This document shows, piece after piece, positions 42,064-54,100 of a stretch of DNA of 64,000 nucleotides; positions within the stretch are counted from its first letter, which is position 1, and each line of letters opens with the position of its first letter. The notes under the pieces were generated by a model, which was not told the origin of the DNA, searched no databases, and saw only the letters and a program-made list of their open reading frames with translations. Source of the stretch: Tridacna crocea (Eukaryota > Mollusca > Bivalvia > Cardiida > Cardiidae); NCBI GenBank assembly GCA_943736015.1, contig OX031073.1, positions 24,827,210-24,891,209 of the forward strand, in the 5' to 3' direction. The position numbers and the translations under genes are program-made.

Positions 42064-42214
42064 TAAGGGTAAATTACTCTTTGATATGCATACATCAAAC
42101 TCCCCCCCCCCCCTCTTTTTCACTCCCTCTCGAACCACCAAAATATTTACTATAGACTTGCTAAATCTGTGTGCAAATATTATGTATTTTCACCCCCGGG
42201 CTGCTAAGTGCTAC

Positions 42215-42305
42215 CAATGGCATTTTGCGGATAGTGTAGATTAAGATCAGAATTTACAGTCTGATCTTGAACTTACACTGTCCGATCAGAAGATATTCAC
42301 ACCCC
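42215..42305. mobile_element. Family B hairpin element
   Basis: ATAGTGTAGATTAAGATCAG / CTGATCTTGAACTTACACTG. Confidence 0.6.
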
Positions 42306-42346
42306 CCCCCCCTAAAAAAAAGACTGAAATTACAATATTTGACTTT

Positions 42347-42576
42347 TTAGCCCATTACCAAACAACAATATTTTAGACTGGTCTAAATTGAAAGCATTTG
42401 CAGATGACAAAATAAAAGTGACTGAAAATTTGAAATATGTTTTATGAAGGGTAGAAAACATTGTGGGAGGAGAAAATGCTGGTTACCAGCATTTTCTCCT
42501 TTTCCCACAATGTTTTCTAAAGGCTTCTTTCTCAGGGGCGTCAAAAGTAGCCCTGAATTGTGTGGTAATGGGTTAA
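42347..42576 (-). mobile_element. Family A MITE copy
   Basis: The left end decayed to TTAG; right TTAA. The left arm lost a few bases (GTGGGAGGAGAAAATG). Confidence 0.8.
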
Positions 42577-42650
42577 TTGTTGGATGTTGGATAGGAAGTT
42601 TTTAAATTATTTGGTAAGTTTAAGGTTTACGGTACCAAGTTTTAGGATGT

Positions 42651-42882
42651 TTAACTCTTACCAGACAATCCCTTGTTTTTACGACCCTGAGATAGAAGCC
42701 TTTTGAAAACATTGTGGGAAAAGGAGAAAATGCTGGTAACCAGCATTTTCTCCTTTTCCCACAATGTTATCTTTACTGCTGAAAAGAAATTTTAATTTTT
42801 TAGTTACGTTTATTTTGTCGTCTGCAAATGCTTTTAGTTTGGACAAGTCTAAAAATAAATTTGTCGTTTGGTAAATAGTTAA
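42651..42882 (+). mobile_element. Family A MITE copy
   Basis: TTAA at both ends; perfect core to the last arm bases. Confidence 0.85.
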
Positions 42883-42955
42883 GGTTAATAATTGGTAAGC
42901 AGCAAAGCTTTCGGAGCTGGCAGATTGAAAAAAAAAAAATGAAATGCAATCAAAC

Positions 42956-43182
42956 TTAACCCTTTCCCAAACAAGCCCTTGTTTTTACGTGTCTGCAGTA
43001 CAAGTCTTTTGAAAACAATGTGGGAAAAGGAGAAATTGCTCGTAACGTGCAATTTCTCCTTTTCCACAGTGTTTTCTACCCATTTGGAGAACATTCTGCC
43101 ATTTTTATCAAATTTGAAATTGTCGTCTGCAAACTCTTTGAGTTTGAAAGAGTCTAAAATTTGTCGTTTGGGAAAGGGTTGA
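42956..43182 (+). mobile_element. Family A MITE, variant core (AATTGCTCGT type)
   Basis: Left TTAA; right end TTGA. Core GAGAAATTGCTCGTAACGTG. Confidence 0.82.
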
Positions 43183-43450
43183 GTCATCATCAGCTGCCAT
43201 AGATGTAGGATCTGAAACGAGTTTGCATTTGAGATAAAAATTAAAAAAACGAGTCAAGAAAAAATGCTATTGAATGAGTCTTTAGGGAACTTGATAGTTT
43301 TTACACGTTTTGCAAAAAGAATTTCGTAGAATTCTTATATCAAAAGCTAATATATGTCAGATTTTTAAAGACATATATAGGATCTGACATAAGTTCATGT
43401 TTGATATCAGAATTCTATTGACGATTCTGGATAGGGAAATAAAGTTTATT

Positions 43451-43678
43451 TCATCTTTACCACACGAGAAAATTTTAGACTGTTCCAAATCGAAAGCATT
43501 TGCAGAGGACAAAATAAAGGTGGCTGAAAAGTTGAAATTTGTTCTGGGAAGGGTAGAAAAACACTGTGGGGAAAGGAGAAAATGCTGGTTACCGACATTT
43601 TCTCCTTTTCCCACAATGTTTTCTAAAGCCTTCTTTCTCAGGGGCGTCAAAAGTAGGGATTGTGTAGTAATGGGTTAA
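43451..43678 (-). mobile_element. Family A MITE copy
   Basis: The left terminus is eroded; right TTAA; core nearly intact (GGTTACCGACATTTTC). Confidence 0.8.
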
Positions 43679-44036
43679 ATCACGTCATTTCTTTACACTT
43701 AAAATTTCTAAAAATATAATATAAGAAGTTTTTGGACGAGTCTTTGGTGAGCTCTATAACACGTGTTTTTTCTTTGTTGTTGAAGAGTTTCACAGAAATT
43801 ATCTCAAAAGCTTACGAGCCTAAGATTTTATAAATGTCATTCATGGGATCTGACATGAGTTTGTATTTGAGATAAAAGCTTCTTAGTCTACAAATGAAAA
43901 ATGTTATTGAGCCTCTGACTTACTTATAATCGTCTAAGAGTTTTATAAAGTTTCACCTGAAAAGCTAATGAATGTCAGATATTTTTTTTGAATGACATAA
44001 GATCGGACTTGAGTTGGCATTTGAGGTGAAGTTTTG

Positions 44037-44130
44037 TTAAACCTTTACCAATCCATCCATGTTTTTTACGACCCTGTGATAGAAGCCTTTTGAAAACACT
44101 GTGGGAAAAGGAGACATGCTGGTAGCCAGG
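44037..44130 (+). mobile_element. Family A MITE, left half only
   Basis: TTAAACCTTTACCAATCC to the start of the core, then TGGTAGCCAGG; the rest is missing. Confidence 0.65.
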
Positions 44131-44524
44131 TGAAAACAGGGTCTATATTAAGTAATTGTTTTTTATGGATATCCTTACTCTTATTCCCCAAAATATTCTG
44201 AATTTAAAAGTAACCTAACTTCCAAATGGTTAAGCCAATCAGAAATTGTGTTACTTCCATAGTAAGAACTTAACCCTTAGGCTGCTCTTTAAATGAAACC
44301 AAAGCTTCCACTCAATAGTTACAAGAAATATCTTTAAAAAAGATAGACAGCCCGCAGGGGGCATTGAAAATAAACATGTCTACAGTTGTTGACCTATCAC
44401 AAATTTCTATATTTTCATTAGGTATCCAGTTCCAAAAAGTAGGCCCAAAGCCAACGTATTCAGCTATGGCGAAAAATCGAAATGTTGCCATTCAAAGTTG
44501 ATTTCACCGAGGGAAAAAAAAAGA

Positions 44525-44620
44525 AACTCATATCGGACTGTGTAGATCCAAGATCAGACTGCACGTTCTGTGCAGTCTGATCGTGATCTACACAGTCCGG
44601 AAAAGGACCCTGAGTCACCT
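44525..44620. mobile_element. Family B hairpin element
   Basis: GTGTAGATCCAAGATCAGAC / GTCTGATCGTGATCTACAC around GCACGTTCTGTGC. Confidence 0.7.
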
Positions 44621-44806
44621 CTGTAGCCTTAGAGATAAAGATGGTTAGAAAAACAGACCAAAATCTGTTGGGGGCGAAATTCATCGTGGTGAAAATAGGA
44701 TTCCGTACGGACTGTTTAAACACGCCTGATAAGCCACATCACGATTCCGACTTGTAGCAAGTCTATACGCTTACACACATACACGCGCATATTATTGGAA
44801 TTAAAC

Positions 44807-44881
44807 ATGGCGGAATGGTTTGTTGCACTTGGTGCGCACATTTTTGGAATATTTCTGGTTGCTTGGAATTTTTTGTGGTGA
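44807..44881 (+). CDS. Possible short hydrophobic first exon or mini-ORF
   Basis: ATG in a good context (AAACATGG) opens 24 codons (MAEWFVALGAHIFGIFLVAW and NFLW) then TGA. The peptide is one membrane helix. A GTGAGA donor overlaps the stop at about 44878, so it could be the first exon of an undetected gene. No matching second exon was found, and the region is repeat-dense. Treat as a candidate only. Confidence 0.2.
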   Translation: MAEWFVALGAHIFGIFLVAWNFLW

Positions 44882-45999
44882 GAATTTTTATTGAAATGTG
44901 AAAAAAATTATATACTAATGTACAGAAGTTCATCTTTTCTATATGTTTAATCGTCATATTTGCTTTTAGAGAGTAATACTTAAATTTAGAAATTCGGTAA
45001 GAACTAAAAACACGGGTGAGTAATAGTTTGTGTTATTCATTTGAGTGTGTAGGCTACATAGTGCGTATACTTTATGAACAGTTATAGACTTTGATGCTCA
45101 AGAGATATATAGGATCTGAAACGAGTTGGATTTTGTGATAAAATTTTATTAAACAATTCTTACGAAATATGTTATTAAGCGAGGCTTTGGCGAGCTTAAT
45201 AACATTTTTTTTGTGGACGAGTTTAATAATTTTTTACCTCAAAAACCAATGAGTGTCAGATTCTTTTTATCACATAAATGTATAACAAAAATTATTGTTC
45301 ATAATGTGTAAAAACAGAGGCATACATATATAATGTGTAGTGAAATTTACATGAGGCCTATGTGCCTCTTTGACAGGTACATTACGAACGAAAATTAGTT
45401 CCGAAGAAACTTGCATATATTGATTTTGTTTTGAATCTGAACGTGATTAGATTATCATGATTTAGAATTTTAATCATTTAATTTCTTCCAGGAACCTATA
45501 TCAGCAATGGTTTTAAAATGAAGCATATAATTTACAGAGTGTTGACCAAATACAGCACTATTTTTTCTTATCTCACACGTGTGTGAAACAAGAAAATTTC
45601 GTAATGGTTAAATAACATTTAAAACAAGGGTGTTATGTGATAAAAAGTGATATAAATGAATAATTTTGATGACCATGGTAGTGTAACTGGACTTAATTCT
45701 TACTCATATATACTTACGAGAAATAACAAGATTTCCAGAGTGATAATTTTTAATGAGTCAAGCTCCAGCTGGCATGGGGGTGGGGGGAAGCTTGATGCAT
45801 CTCTGTGATATTTATGTACCAAGTTAGTTATCACATAAATTTATTCTCAGAAATTCTATTTAGACCATCTATCGACTGGATTTGGAGGTTGGATGGTCCT
45901 GTGGCTTGCAGAAAATTTATAAATAACAAAAGGTTTCGACTCATGTTTGAGCAGCATGAAGAGCATCTTTCTTTAACCAATTGGCTGCCAGATGCGATC

Positions 46000-46100
46000 T
46001 GCTGACCTTTTGCAGACAGTGTAGATCAAGATCAGACTGCACAGAACGTGCAGTCTGATCTTGGATCTGCACTGTCCGATAAGGAAATATCTTTCCAAAA
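46000..46100. mobile_element. Family B hairpin element
   Basis: CTGACCTTTTGCAGACAGTG, then GATCAAGATCAGACTGCAC / GTGCAGTCTGATCTTGGATC and TCCGATAAGGAAATATC. Confidence 0.7.
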
Positions 46101-46139
46101 AAGAGTACACGTTATTAATAATCAGCTTGAAAGTTAACT

Positions 46140-47040
46140 TAAGAAATAATCTTCTTTCTATCGTGGTTTATCGTTCACTAAACCACAGTTATGAGTAATG
46201 AGGAACACTAAATACGTAATCCACAAGGGTGATAGCCCCAGAGGATTATTCATTGCACCTTATAACTCACAACGTGGTTTATTGAACGATAAACCATGAT
46301 AGAAAGAAGTTTATTTCTATTCTAACATGAAAAACTCTAAATCAAAGGAAAACAAGTTCATACCTAGAGTGAAAACGCGGATGCAGATTATATTTCGTTG
46401 AATAAGCTGCTTACTTCCTTAATACTGAATTACGTCACTCTGTATAGAATAACGTAGATTCTAACATGAAACGTGAACTCGGCTCTATAAACATGATGCA
46501 TCGAAAGCGTGGTAAAATCTATGTTATTATGATGTAGAGTGACATCATTCAATTTAGAGTGACGTCATTCTTTATATTGTAAGTAAGTGAGTTACTCAAT
46601 GGAATATAATCTGTATCCGCGTTACTCAAAGTAAGAGCTGGGTCATATTAGAATCGAAATAATCTTCTTTCTAATGTGGTTTATCGTTCAATAAACCACG
46701 TTGTGAGTTATGAGGCACAATGAATAATTTAACCCACGCGAGCTATCACCCTTGTAGATTATTTAATGTGCCTCATAACTCACAACTGCGGTTTATTGAA
46801 CGATAAACCACGATAGAAAGAAGATTATTTCTTAAATAAGCCATGTTGTGAGTTATGAGGCACAATGAATAATTTAACCCACGCGGGCTATCACCCTTGT
46901 GGATTATTTAATGTGCCTCATAACTCACAACTGTGGTTTATTGAACGATAAACCACGGTAAAAAGAATATTATTTCCTAATTTTACCACGCTTTCGTTGC
47001 ACTGTGTTTATAGAGCGGAATTAACGTGATATATTAGAAT
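46140..47040. repeat. Family G hairpin cluster
   Basis: Three hairpin blocks (46145-46325, 46655-46830, 46835-46975) built from GAAATAATCTTCTTTC, GTGGTTTATCGTTC and GTGAGTTATGAGGCAC with their complements. They are separated by GTGACATCATTC/GAATTACGTCAC-type sequence. Confidence 0.75.
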
Positions 47041-47389
47041 TTTATTTTTCTAACAGGATAAGGATTGATTTAGAGACAACTAAACTTTACTCGAATAGTC
47101 CTGCAGTACATCTTAGAGTGTGTGCACATAGCGTTTTCGACTGGCAGAGGATTGAAAGTGATGAATTTTTCATGTTCTGGGTTTATTTAGGATCTTTCAT
47201 AGGTCGGCATGTGAGACATCTTGGATTTGACATTGGTTGGCGTTTGAGATAAAATTTCGTTGAACGAATTCAGTGAAAATGTTGTCAAGCGGGCTTTTGG
47301 CGAGCTTAATAACATTTTTTTTTTAAAAATGATTTGACAAGGTAAATAACATTTTGTGTCAAACGCTAACGAATGTCAGATTCTTTTTA

Positions 47390-47830
47390 CTACACAACGG
47401 TATTTCACAAATAATGCGTCAACAGATACTAGATCTACCTCAATAATAACCATAATTCCATTCATTTCTGTAAAATACGTACAGAATGAAATAAAAAAAA
47501 AAGTCACACAACTGTGTTGTCAATCGTGTATGAAATAAGAAAATTCGTAATTGGTATTTCACACTGCAAAAAAGGGAAGTTTTTGTGAAACAAAATTTTG
47601 TTATTCGAGTCTAATCACATAACGATATTTCACATATTATAGATCAAAAGATGGGATGCAAGATTATCTATAGATGCACTCGCGGTAATATTTATAAAAC
47701 CCGGTCACTTCTATGAAAAAAGTTCAAAATGACGTCAGAAATGACGTCACATAATTGTGATATTACACGAGTGTAAGATAATAGAATTCGTAATGGGTAT
47801 TATTACACTGAAAACAAGGGAGGCTATGTG
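47390..47830 (+). repeat. Two related units upstream of the CAP-Gly-like gene
   Basis: CGGTATTTCACAAATAATG and CGATATTTCACATATTATAG each begin a unit ending AATTCGTAATTGGTATTTCACACTG-like sequence (split here as AATTCGTAATTGG and TATT-ACACTG). An older copy lies at 45290-45650. The second unit has two TGACGTCA palindromes. Confidence 0.6.
47730..47749. promoter_or_regulatory. Paired CRE-like sites (TGACGTCA)
   Basis: Two perfect TGACGTCA palindromes at 47730-47737 and 47742-47749, about 290 bp upstream of the first exon of the CAP-Gly-like gene. They lie in repeat sequence, so a regulatory role is a guess. Confidence 0.3.
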
Positions 47831-48038
47831 ATAAATATTAAGCCTTTTTTTTTTTTTTTACAGAATATGGCTCCTGTTCTTTTACCGTAAACTATAGGTA
47901 ACTGACAAAGCATAGGACATTGGGACTTTTTTTGTAAAGTATTGTACATTGATTGTGGCTATTGTGATGAAAATGAACATCTAAAAAGTAGTGATTCTAG
48001 ATCTAGTAATTGTTTGAGTGCTGGAGTACACGTCGGCC

Positions 48039-48192
48039 ATGTTGAATAACATGAGAGAAAACGAGACGACGGAAATAACCGAATTGATGGATCGGGTACG
48101 ATCGGAATGCAATGCGGAACACAGCCCGTCTTACAGTAATAAAGCAACATCGTGGACCTGGAACCAGTTTACTGGAGACAGTAATTATAGAG
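48039..48192 (+). CDS. CAP-Gly/coiled-coil gene exon 1
   Basis: ATG at 48039 (MLNNMRENETTEITELMD); the ATG at 48051 is an in-frame alternative. Donor AGAG/GTGAGT, phase 1. The frame is open upstream for seven more codons without an ATG, so a further 5' coding exon cannot be excluded. Confidence 0.7.
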
Positions 48193-51100
48193 GTGAGTTG
48201 ACCTGTTGCTAGACCTGTTCATACCCCACCCCTCCCTCATAATAGGACGTTCCACTGATAGAAAGTCTTGTTTTATGGTGATACTGCTCCCAAGGGAAAT
48301 GATTTACTCGTATTATTGGCTTGCAACACGCGAAAAGGGGCATTCGGAAATTTGCGTAAAATGTCGTCTCGGATCAGCCTGCGCAGTCCGCGCAGGCTGA
48401 TCCGAGACGGCTTTTTACGACTTCATTAGATTTTGTACTTTATCAGATTTACACAAAACGAAAAAAAACATTAAAATCATAAATTTCTTCTTGATAGCGT
48501 GTGCGGACTGCGCAGGCTGATCCGAAAAGACATTTTACGCAGATGTCCAAATTCCTCTTTTCGCGGGTTGCAGAATATATGACCATTATTCCATCCGGAA
48601 GCCTCGCTCTACGGACGCCCACCCCAGATTTTGACTGACACCCCCAACCCCCTCCTCCGCCGTCGCCTTCAAAAAATTTCTTCGGATTTGAATTCAATCT
48701 TTTTTTTTTTGGTAACATAATCGATTATTGCCCCCCCCTCCCCCCCCCCCCCCCCACCATTTTTGCATTACTTTGAAAAGGGGTGTGGAGGTCAAATCAT
48801 CCCAATTTGAGAATTTCTAGGGAAAATCGTGTTTTCCTTCCTCCTCCTCCTACCTCGGTGAAATTTATCGTCAAATTATCGAATAGGATAAACAAAATAA
48901 TTATACAGTTCCGGAAGTGGTATAGGCCTTTCAGAAAAAAAGTAGTGCACTGAATGGAGGCTACGGGAGTCCTCCAGCTTTAGACCCAGATTACCTCGAG
49001 CGGATCGTCTTACCCCATGGCAGGATTTGCAGGGGATATCTTAAAATGGGATACTTGTAAGACTCTAGTCAATGGGTATGTGGGAAAGAAGCTATTCGCA
49101 TGAAAGTACTGACTTGCATTGAGAAGCTAAGAAATCAGAACTGAAGGACTGGGTCCGTATTCACCGACCATTCTTGAGAATATTCTTAGTCTTATTCTTC
49201 AAAGTTTTGTCAGTGTGAAAGTAACAGAACTTCTGATTGGCTAAACCATTTGGTTTAGCCAATCAGAAGTTATGTTACTTTCATAGTTAGAAAATTTTAC
49301 AGAACATGACAAAGAATGTGTTCTTAAGAATGGTTGGTGAATACAGACCCTGGTCTCAGAGATAGCACTGTCGTCACTTAAACAATGAGTGAACGATGCT
49401 CGAGCAAATGGAAGTTTACTGTATCACTGTGAAGCATCACCAAGCAAGTCCGCATATAATTATGGATTCATTAACTCTTTACCATGCAGACGCAAAAAAA
49501 TTTAGACTGGTCTCAATTGAAAGGATTTTCAGACGATATATCAAATGCAACTGAAATGACATTATATGTTGTGGTTCGGGTAGAAAACATTGTAGGAAAA
49601 GGAGTAAATGCTGGTTACCAGCATTTTCTTCTTTTCCCACGATGTTTTCTAAAAGCTTCTATCTCAGGGTCGTAAAAACCACATACTTTGTGGATCGGGT
49701 AGAAAACATTGTGGGAAAAGGAGAAAATGCTGGTTACCAGCATTTTCTTCTTTTCCCATGATGTTTTCAAAAGGCTTCTATCTCAGGTTCGTAAAAACCA
49801 CATACTTTGTGGATCGGGTAGAAAACATTGTGGGAAAAGGAGAAAATGCTAGTTACCAGCATTTTCTTCTTTTTTGTCCCACGATGTTTTTAAAAGGCTT
49901 CTACCTCAGGGTCATAAAAACCGGGGATTGTTTGGTAAAAGGCTAAGTCCCTTAAGTCTGAAAATTGACTGGATATTGAGGTAGAGTATCCTTTGATAAG
50001 AAAAAAAATTTAAAAAGTAATAAAAAGTTTCGACGTAGATCAGCCTTGGTGAACTGCTAATTGTCAGCTGAGTCGGTATTTTTTTTGAAATCCCCTTTTC
50101 AGAGAGTATGCTCATTTGAAATAATTACTTGAGCTGCTCCGAAGCACGGTGTAAAAGTCGGCTTTCTTTCAATCAGTCGACGACGATTATATCGATTGCA
50201 ACACGCGAAAAGGGGCAATCGGGCATTTGCGTAAAGTGTCGTCTCGGATCAGCCTGCGCAGTCCGCGCAGGCTAATCCGAGACGGCACTTTATGGCTTCA
50301 TTAGACTTTGTACCACAGTAGACTTGCGGCGCAAAACAGATAATTACATAAAAACGGAATGTCCCTTTCCGCATATTGCAAGCCAGATATGAAAAAGCAA
50401 CCAGAGTCTTGGAAAAGTATTGTGTGGTAGCTTCAATCTCTTTGCAAATTGATTATTCATGAAGGATGTGAAGTTAAGAACCTGCCAATCGGGTTCTGTT
50501 TTTTTTTCAGACAGTAGCAACGAAATAGTTGGACTCATGGAAGATAAAGAGATAGCTGCCCGAGCAGTGGCGTTTGTTGTAAACAGTACGAGAAAAGGTA
50601 TCATACCACTCTGTGCTGATGTGGCTCACCTGATGAGATCTAAACAAAGGTAAGGCTGTACTTCGGAATCAGTCATGTTAGATTCCTTACTACATGCATG
50701 GATGCTTGGCTGGGCCAGTTTTGACCCCTGGGGCATTATGTGAAGAAACTTGGCAGAGGTCCACTTGGCGATGCCACATACCAAATATCAAAGCTGTACG
50801 CCTTCCAGTTTCAGAGAAGAAGAATTTTAAAGTTATCCTTCTTTGTTCCTATGTTCAAACTTGTGACTCCTGGGGAGGGGCCAGTTTTGACCCCAGGGAC
50901 ATCATATGAACACACTTGGTAGAGGTCTACTAGGAGATGCCACATACCAAAATATCAAAGCTGCACGCCTTCCAGTTTCAGGGAAGATGAATTTTAAAGT
51001 TTTCCCTCTTTGTTCCTATGTTCAAACTTGTGACTCCTGGGGCGGGGCCAGATTTGACCCCAGGGGCATCATATGAACAAAGTTATATACCAAATATCAA

Positions 51101-54100
51101 AGCTCTACGCCTTCCAGTTTTAGAGAAGAATTTTAAAGTTATCCTTCTTTGTTCCAATGTTCAAACTTGTAACCCCGGGTTGAGGTCAGCACTAAAGGAA
51201 AGAAGAAATGAATGAAAACTGAACTAAACGTTTCAATTGTTCTGTTCGAATATGATGAGCGACCAAAGGTCCTCCTATTTCAAAATGTCTGCCATGCTAT
51301 ACTCTATTTTATTCATTTCCTTTTTGGCAATACTCTTTATAAATGTTACTTGTCATGAGAATTAATGTTAGTATAACTAAAAATAGCACCAGGCTCTTAT
51401 CGTTCTTGAACACTGGGTTCAAAAGTGTCTACAATACTGAGTTTCATTTCTTCACATGTTATTATGTGTACGTTTCTTGAACCTTTTACCAAACAAGCCC
51501 AGATTTTTATGACCCTGAGATAGTAGTCTTTTTGAAAACATTTTTTCTAACCTACTGGAAACAAATTCCCTCTTTTTAGTTGCGTTAATCTTGTCGTCTG
51601 CAAGTAATTTCAATTTGGACCAGTCTATTATCTGTCGTTTGGTAAAGAGTTAAATTTAAGGTAGGTCTGAAATAGAATAAAATCTTTTTTGAGGTAATAT
51701 TTGAACTTAGTAATTTAGGCGTGGAAGGACAGTATTTTGGATGATTGTTTCAACATACTCTATATTTTTACACTTTTAGTTTAGAGAGGAAGTTGTACAT
51801 GCTGAAAAAGGAGAACGAGGCTTTTAGATCTTCAAGTGCTGCGTCTTTCCCGAGTCACTCAATGAGCCCAACACCACCCTCACTGAGTTCTTACACGGAA
51901 AACTGTATAAAGGCCTTGCAGGAGCAAAGTCTCGCAGTTCAGGTAAGTAACGAAGTACAGCTCTTCTTATTAAACTGCAAAGAAATTTCTCGCGATCTGA
52001 TTGGATGATATGCCCCTAACATCTATTCCTTTAACCGTTAAAGGGCTGAATTAATACAAGAGACATTTTTAAGTAGGAAAAACGTCTAAAATATTGCTGT
52101 ACCAAGGCTTTATTGGCCAGAATATGTAACTAAACAGTGGACAGTGTAGATCTAAGATCAGACTGCATGTTCTGTGCAGTCTGATCTTGATCTACACTAT
52201 CCACAAAAATCAGTTAAGTCGGTTCCAGCACTTTAAGAGTTAAATTCGCAAAATCCACTTTGTTACGGGAGACCACTCCTTTATGCATTACTTTGTCTCG
52301 ATTTAAATAAAATACTTAAGTAATGCGATAGGAAGAAATGTCTTAAGCTCGGTGGTTTAGGTATCGGTCGGTTAAACTTCGAAAAAAGAGGATATTTGCC
52401 CTCATCGGTTCGAATCCCGCCAGAAGCAGTTTGTTTTTCAGCTAGCTGTGTGTTACGGGAGACACTTCCTTCATGCATGGTTTCCTCCTGATTTAAATAA
52501 CTATCTTAAAGGTGGGTATTTAGAATTTTTACATCTCACCAAATTAAAAAAAATATATATATCACTGAAATTTATTTGAAAAAATAATACAAATCATCAA
52601 TAATTAAGACTCATAGAATTACAAAAAAAAAAAAAATGATGGTGTTCCTTAAAAGGCTACATAGCCTCTTAAGGTATTTTTAGATTTCGCGCCAAAAATC
52701 AAAAAAACATTGAGGGAGTGTCAAGTGACTGGCACATGACTAATAACGCTTAAATTCCATTAAATAACAAATATGTAATAATTATTTTCCATAATGTCTT
52801 CTTCGGACGCTATGTTTGAAACTTCGTCTGTGTGTTCCTGTATGTAAATGAGAGAATTGATCATCTAAAAATAGAACGTGTCTCCCGTTGGTGTCGACCT
52901 GAGCCGTAGTAAATCTCTAATTTCTCGTGTTGTCGGGTGGTTTTCGACTACTGGGGTTTTATGAACGCAAAGTAAAAGGCTTTGTGAGTACAAAGATGAT
53001 CATTTTGCATTTTTGTAAAATTTTCGTCCCAAAATCTGAAGGGCCACCTTTAATACTGAGTTAGGGAGATATCTCTAAAGCCCAATGGTTTTGGTTTTGG
53101 TCTTTTAAACGTTGGAAAACGAGGATATTTGTACGCATGGGTTCGAATCCCGCCAGATGCGGTTTGTATTGCATCATCATGAAGTAAACTGGTCCTTCGA
53201 CATGCAGACAGTTGACCACTAGCAAAAAGGTTTCGACCCAGATTAGCCTGCGTGGACTGTGCAGGCTGATCTGAGTCGATACATTTTTTGCAAATGCATC
53301 AAATACGTTTTCAGAGAGCATGGTTCAAGTTTATGTGACCCATCACGCAAAAAGGGACCGTACCTGGAAATTTTGTACATCAATGAAATGAAAACAGAGC
53401 AACGATAGTTCATGTCAGTTTAAGTTGATAAATCAAAAATGATTGTATAACAAGGTGCAATGGCCACTTTTCTTACAGAAAATGTCATTAAAGCGAAAAG
53501 TGTCAACCCTGGTCAGACTGCGCAATTCGCGCAGTCTGACAAGGGTTGGCACTTTTCGCAGTTCCCAGAAGACCTTTTTTTTGCTTGATGGGTCACATAT
53601 TTCTTAATTTCTTTAATTATCAAGGCTCTTAAAGGTGGGTATTTAGAACTTTTACATCACACCAAATTGAAAAGTTTATACGTCAATGAAATTTATATGA
53701 AAAAAACAATACAAATCATCAGTAATTAAGAATCATAAAATTACAAGAAATAAATTTTTGGTGGTATTCCCTTAAAAGACTACGTAGCTTCTTAAGCTAT
53801 TTTTAGATTTCCCGCAAAAAAATAAAAAAAAGCATTGTGGGAACGCTAAGTGACTTGCACGTGACTAATGACTATTAAATTCCATAACATAACAAACATG
53901 TAATTATTTTCCATAATGTCTAGAACTTCGGATGCTATGTTTGAAGCTTCATCTGTTAATTTCCGGTATGTAAATGAGCGAGTTGCTAATGTAAAAATAG
54001 ACCGTGTTTCCCTCCAGTGTCGACCTGGGCTGTAGTAAATCTCTAATTTATCTAGCTGTCGGATGGTTTTCGACCACTGGGGTTAAATGAATGAAAATTA

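Larger units (their letters stand above)
43200..45290. repeat. Dispersed repeat around GATCTGACATGAGTTTG
   Basis: About 200-bp units at 43205-43390, 43725-44036, 45095-45290 and again at 47185-47395. They share GATCTGA-ACGAGTTTG, TTTGAGATAAAA, GGCGAGCTTAATAACA and CTAATGAATGTCAGATTCTT. No coding content. Confidence 0.65.

Noticed and set aside
830-49945. CRISPR-like repeated palindromes
   Set aside because: Spacing is irregular, the repeats are TTAA-flanked mobile elements in both orientations, and the genes around them are spliced animal genes.
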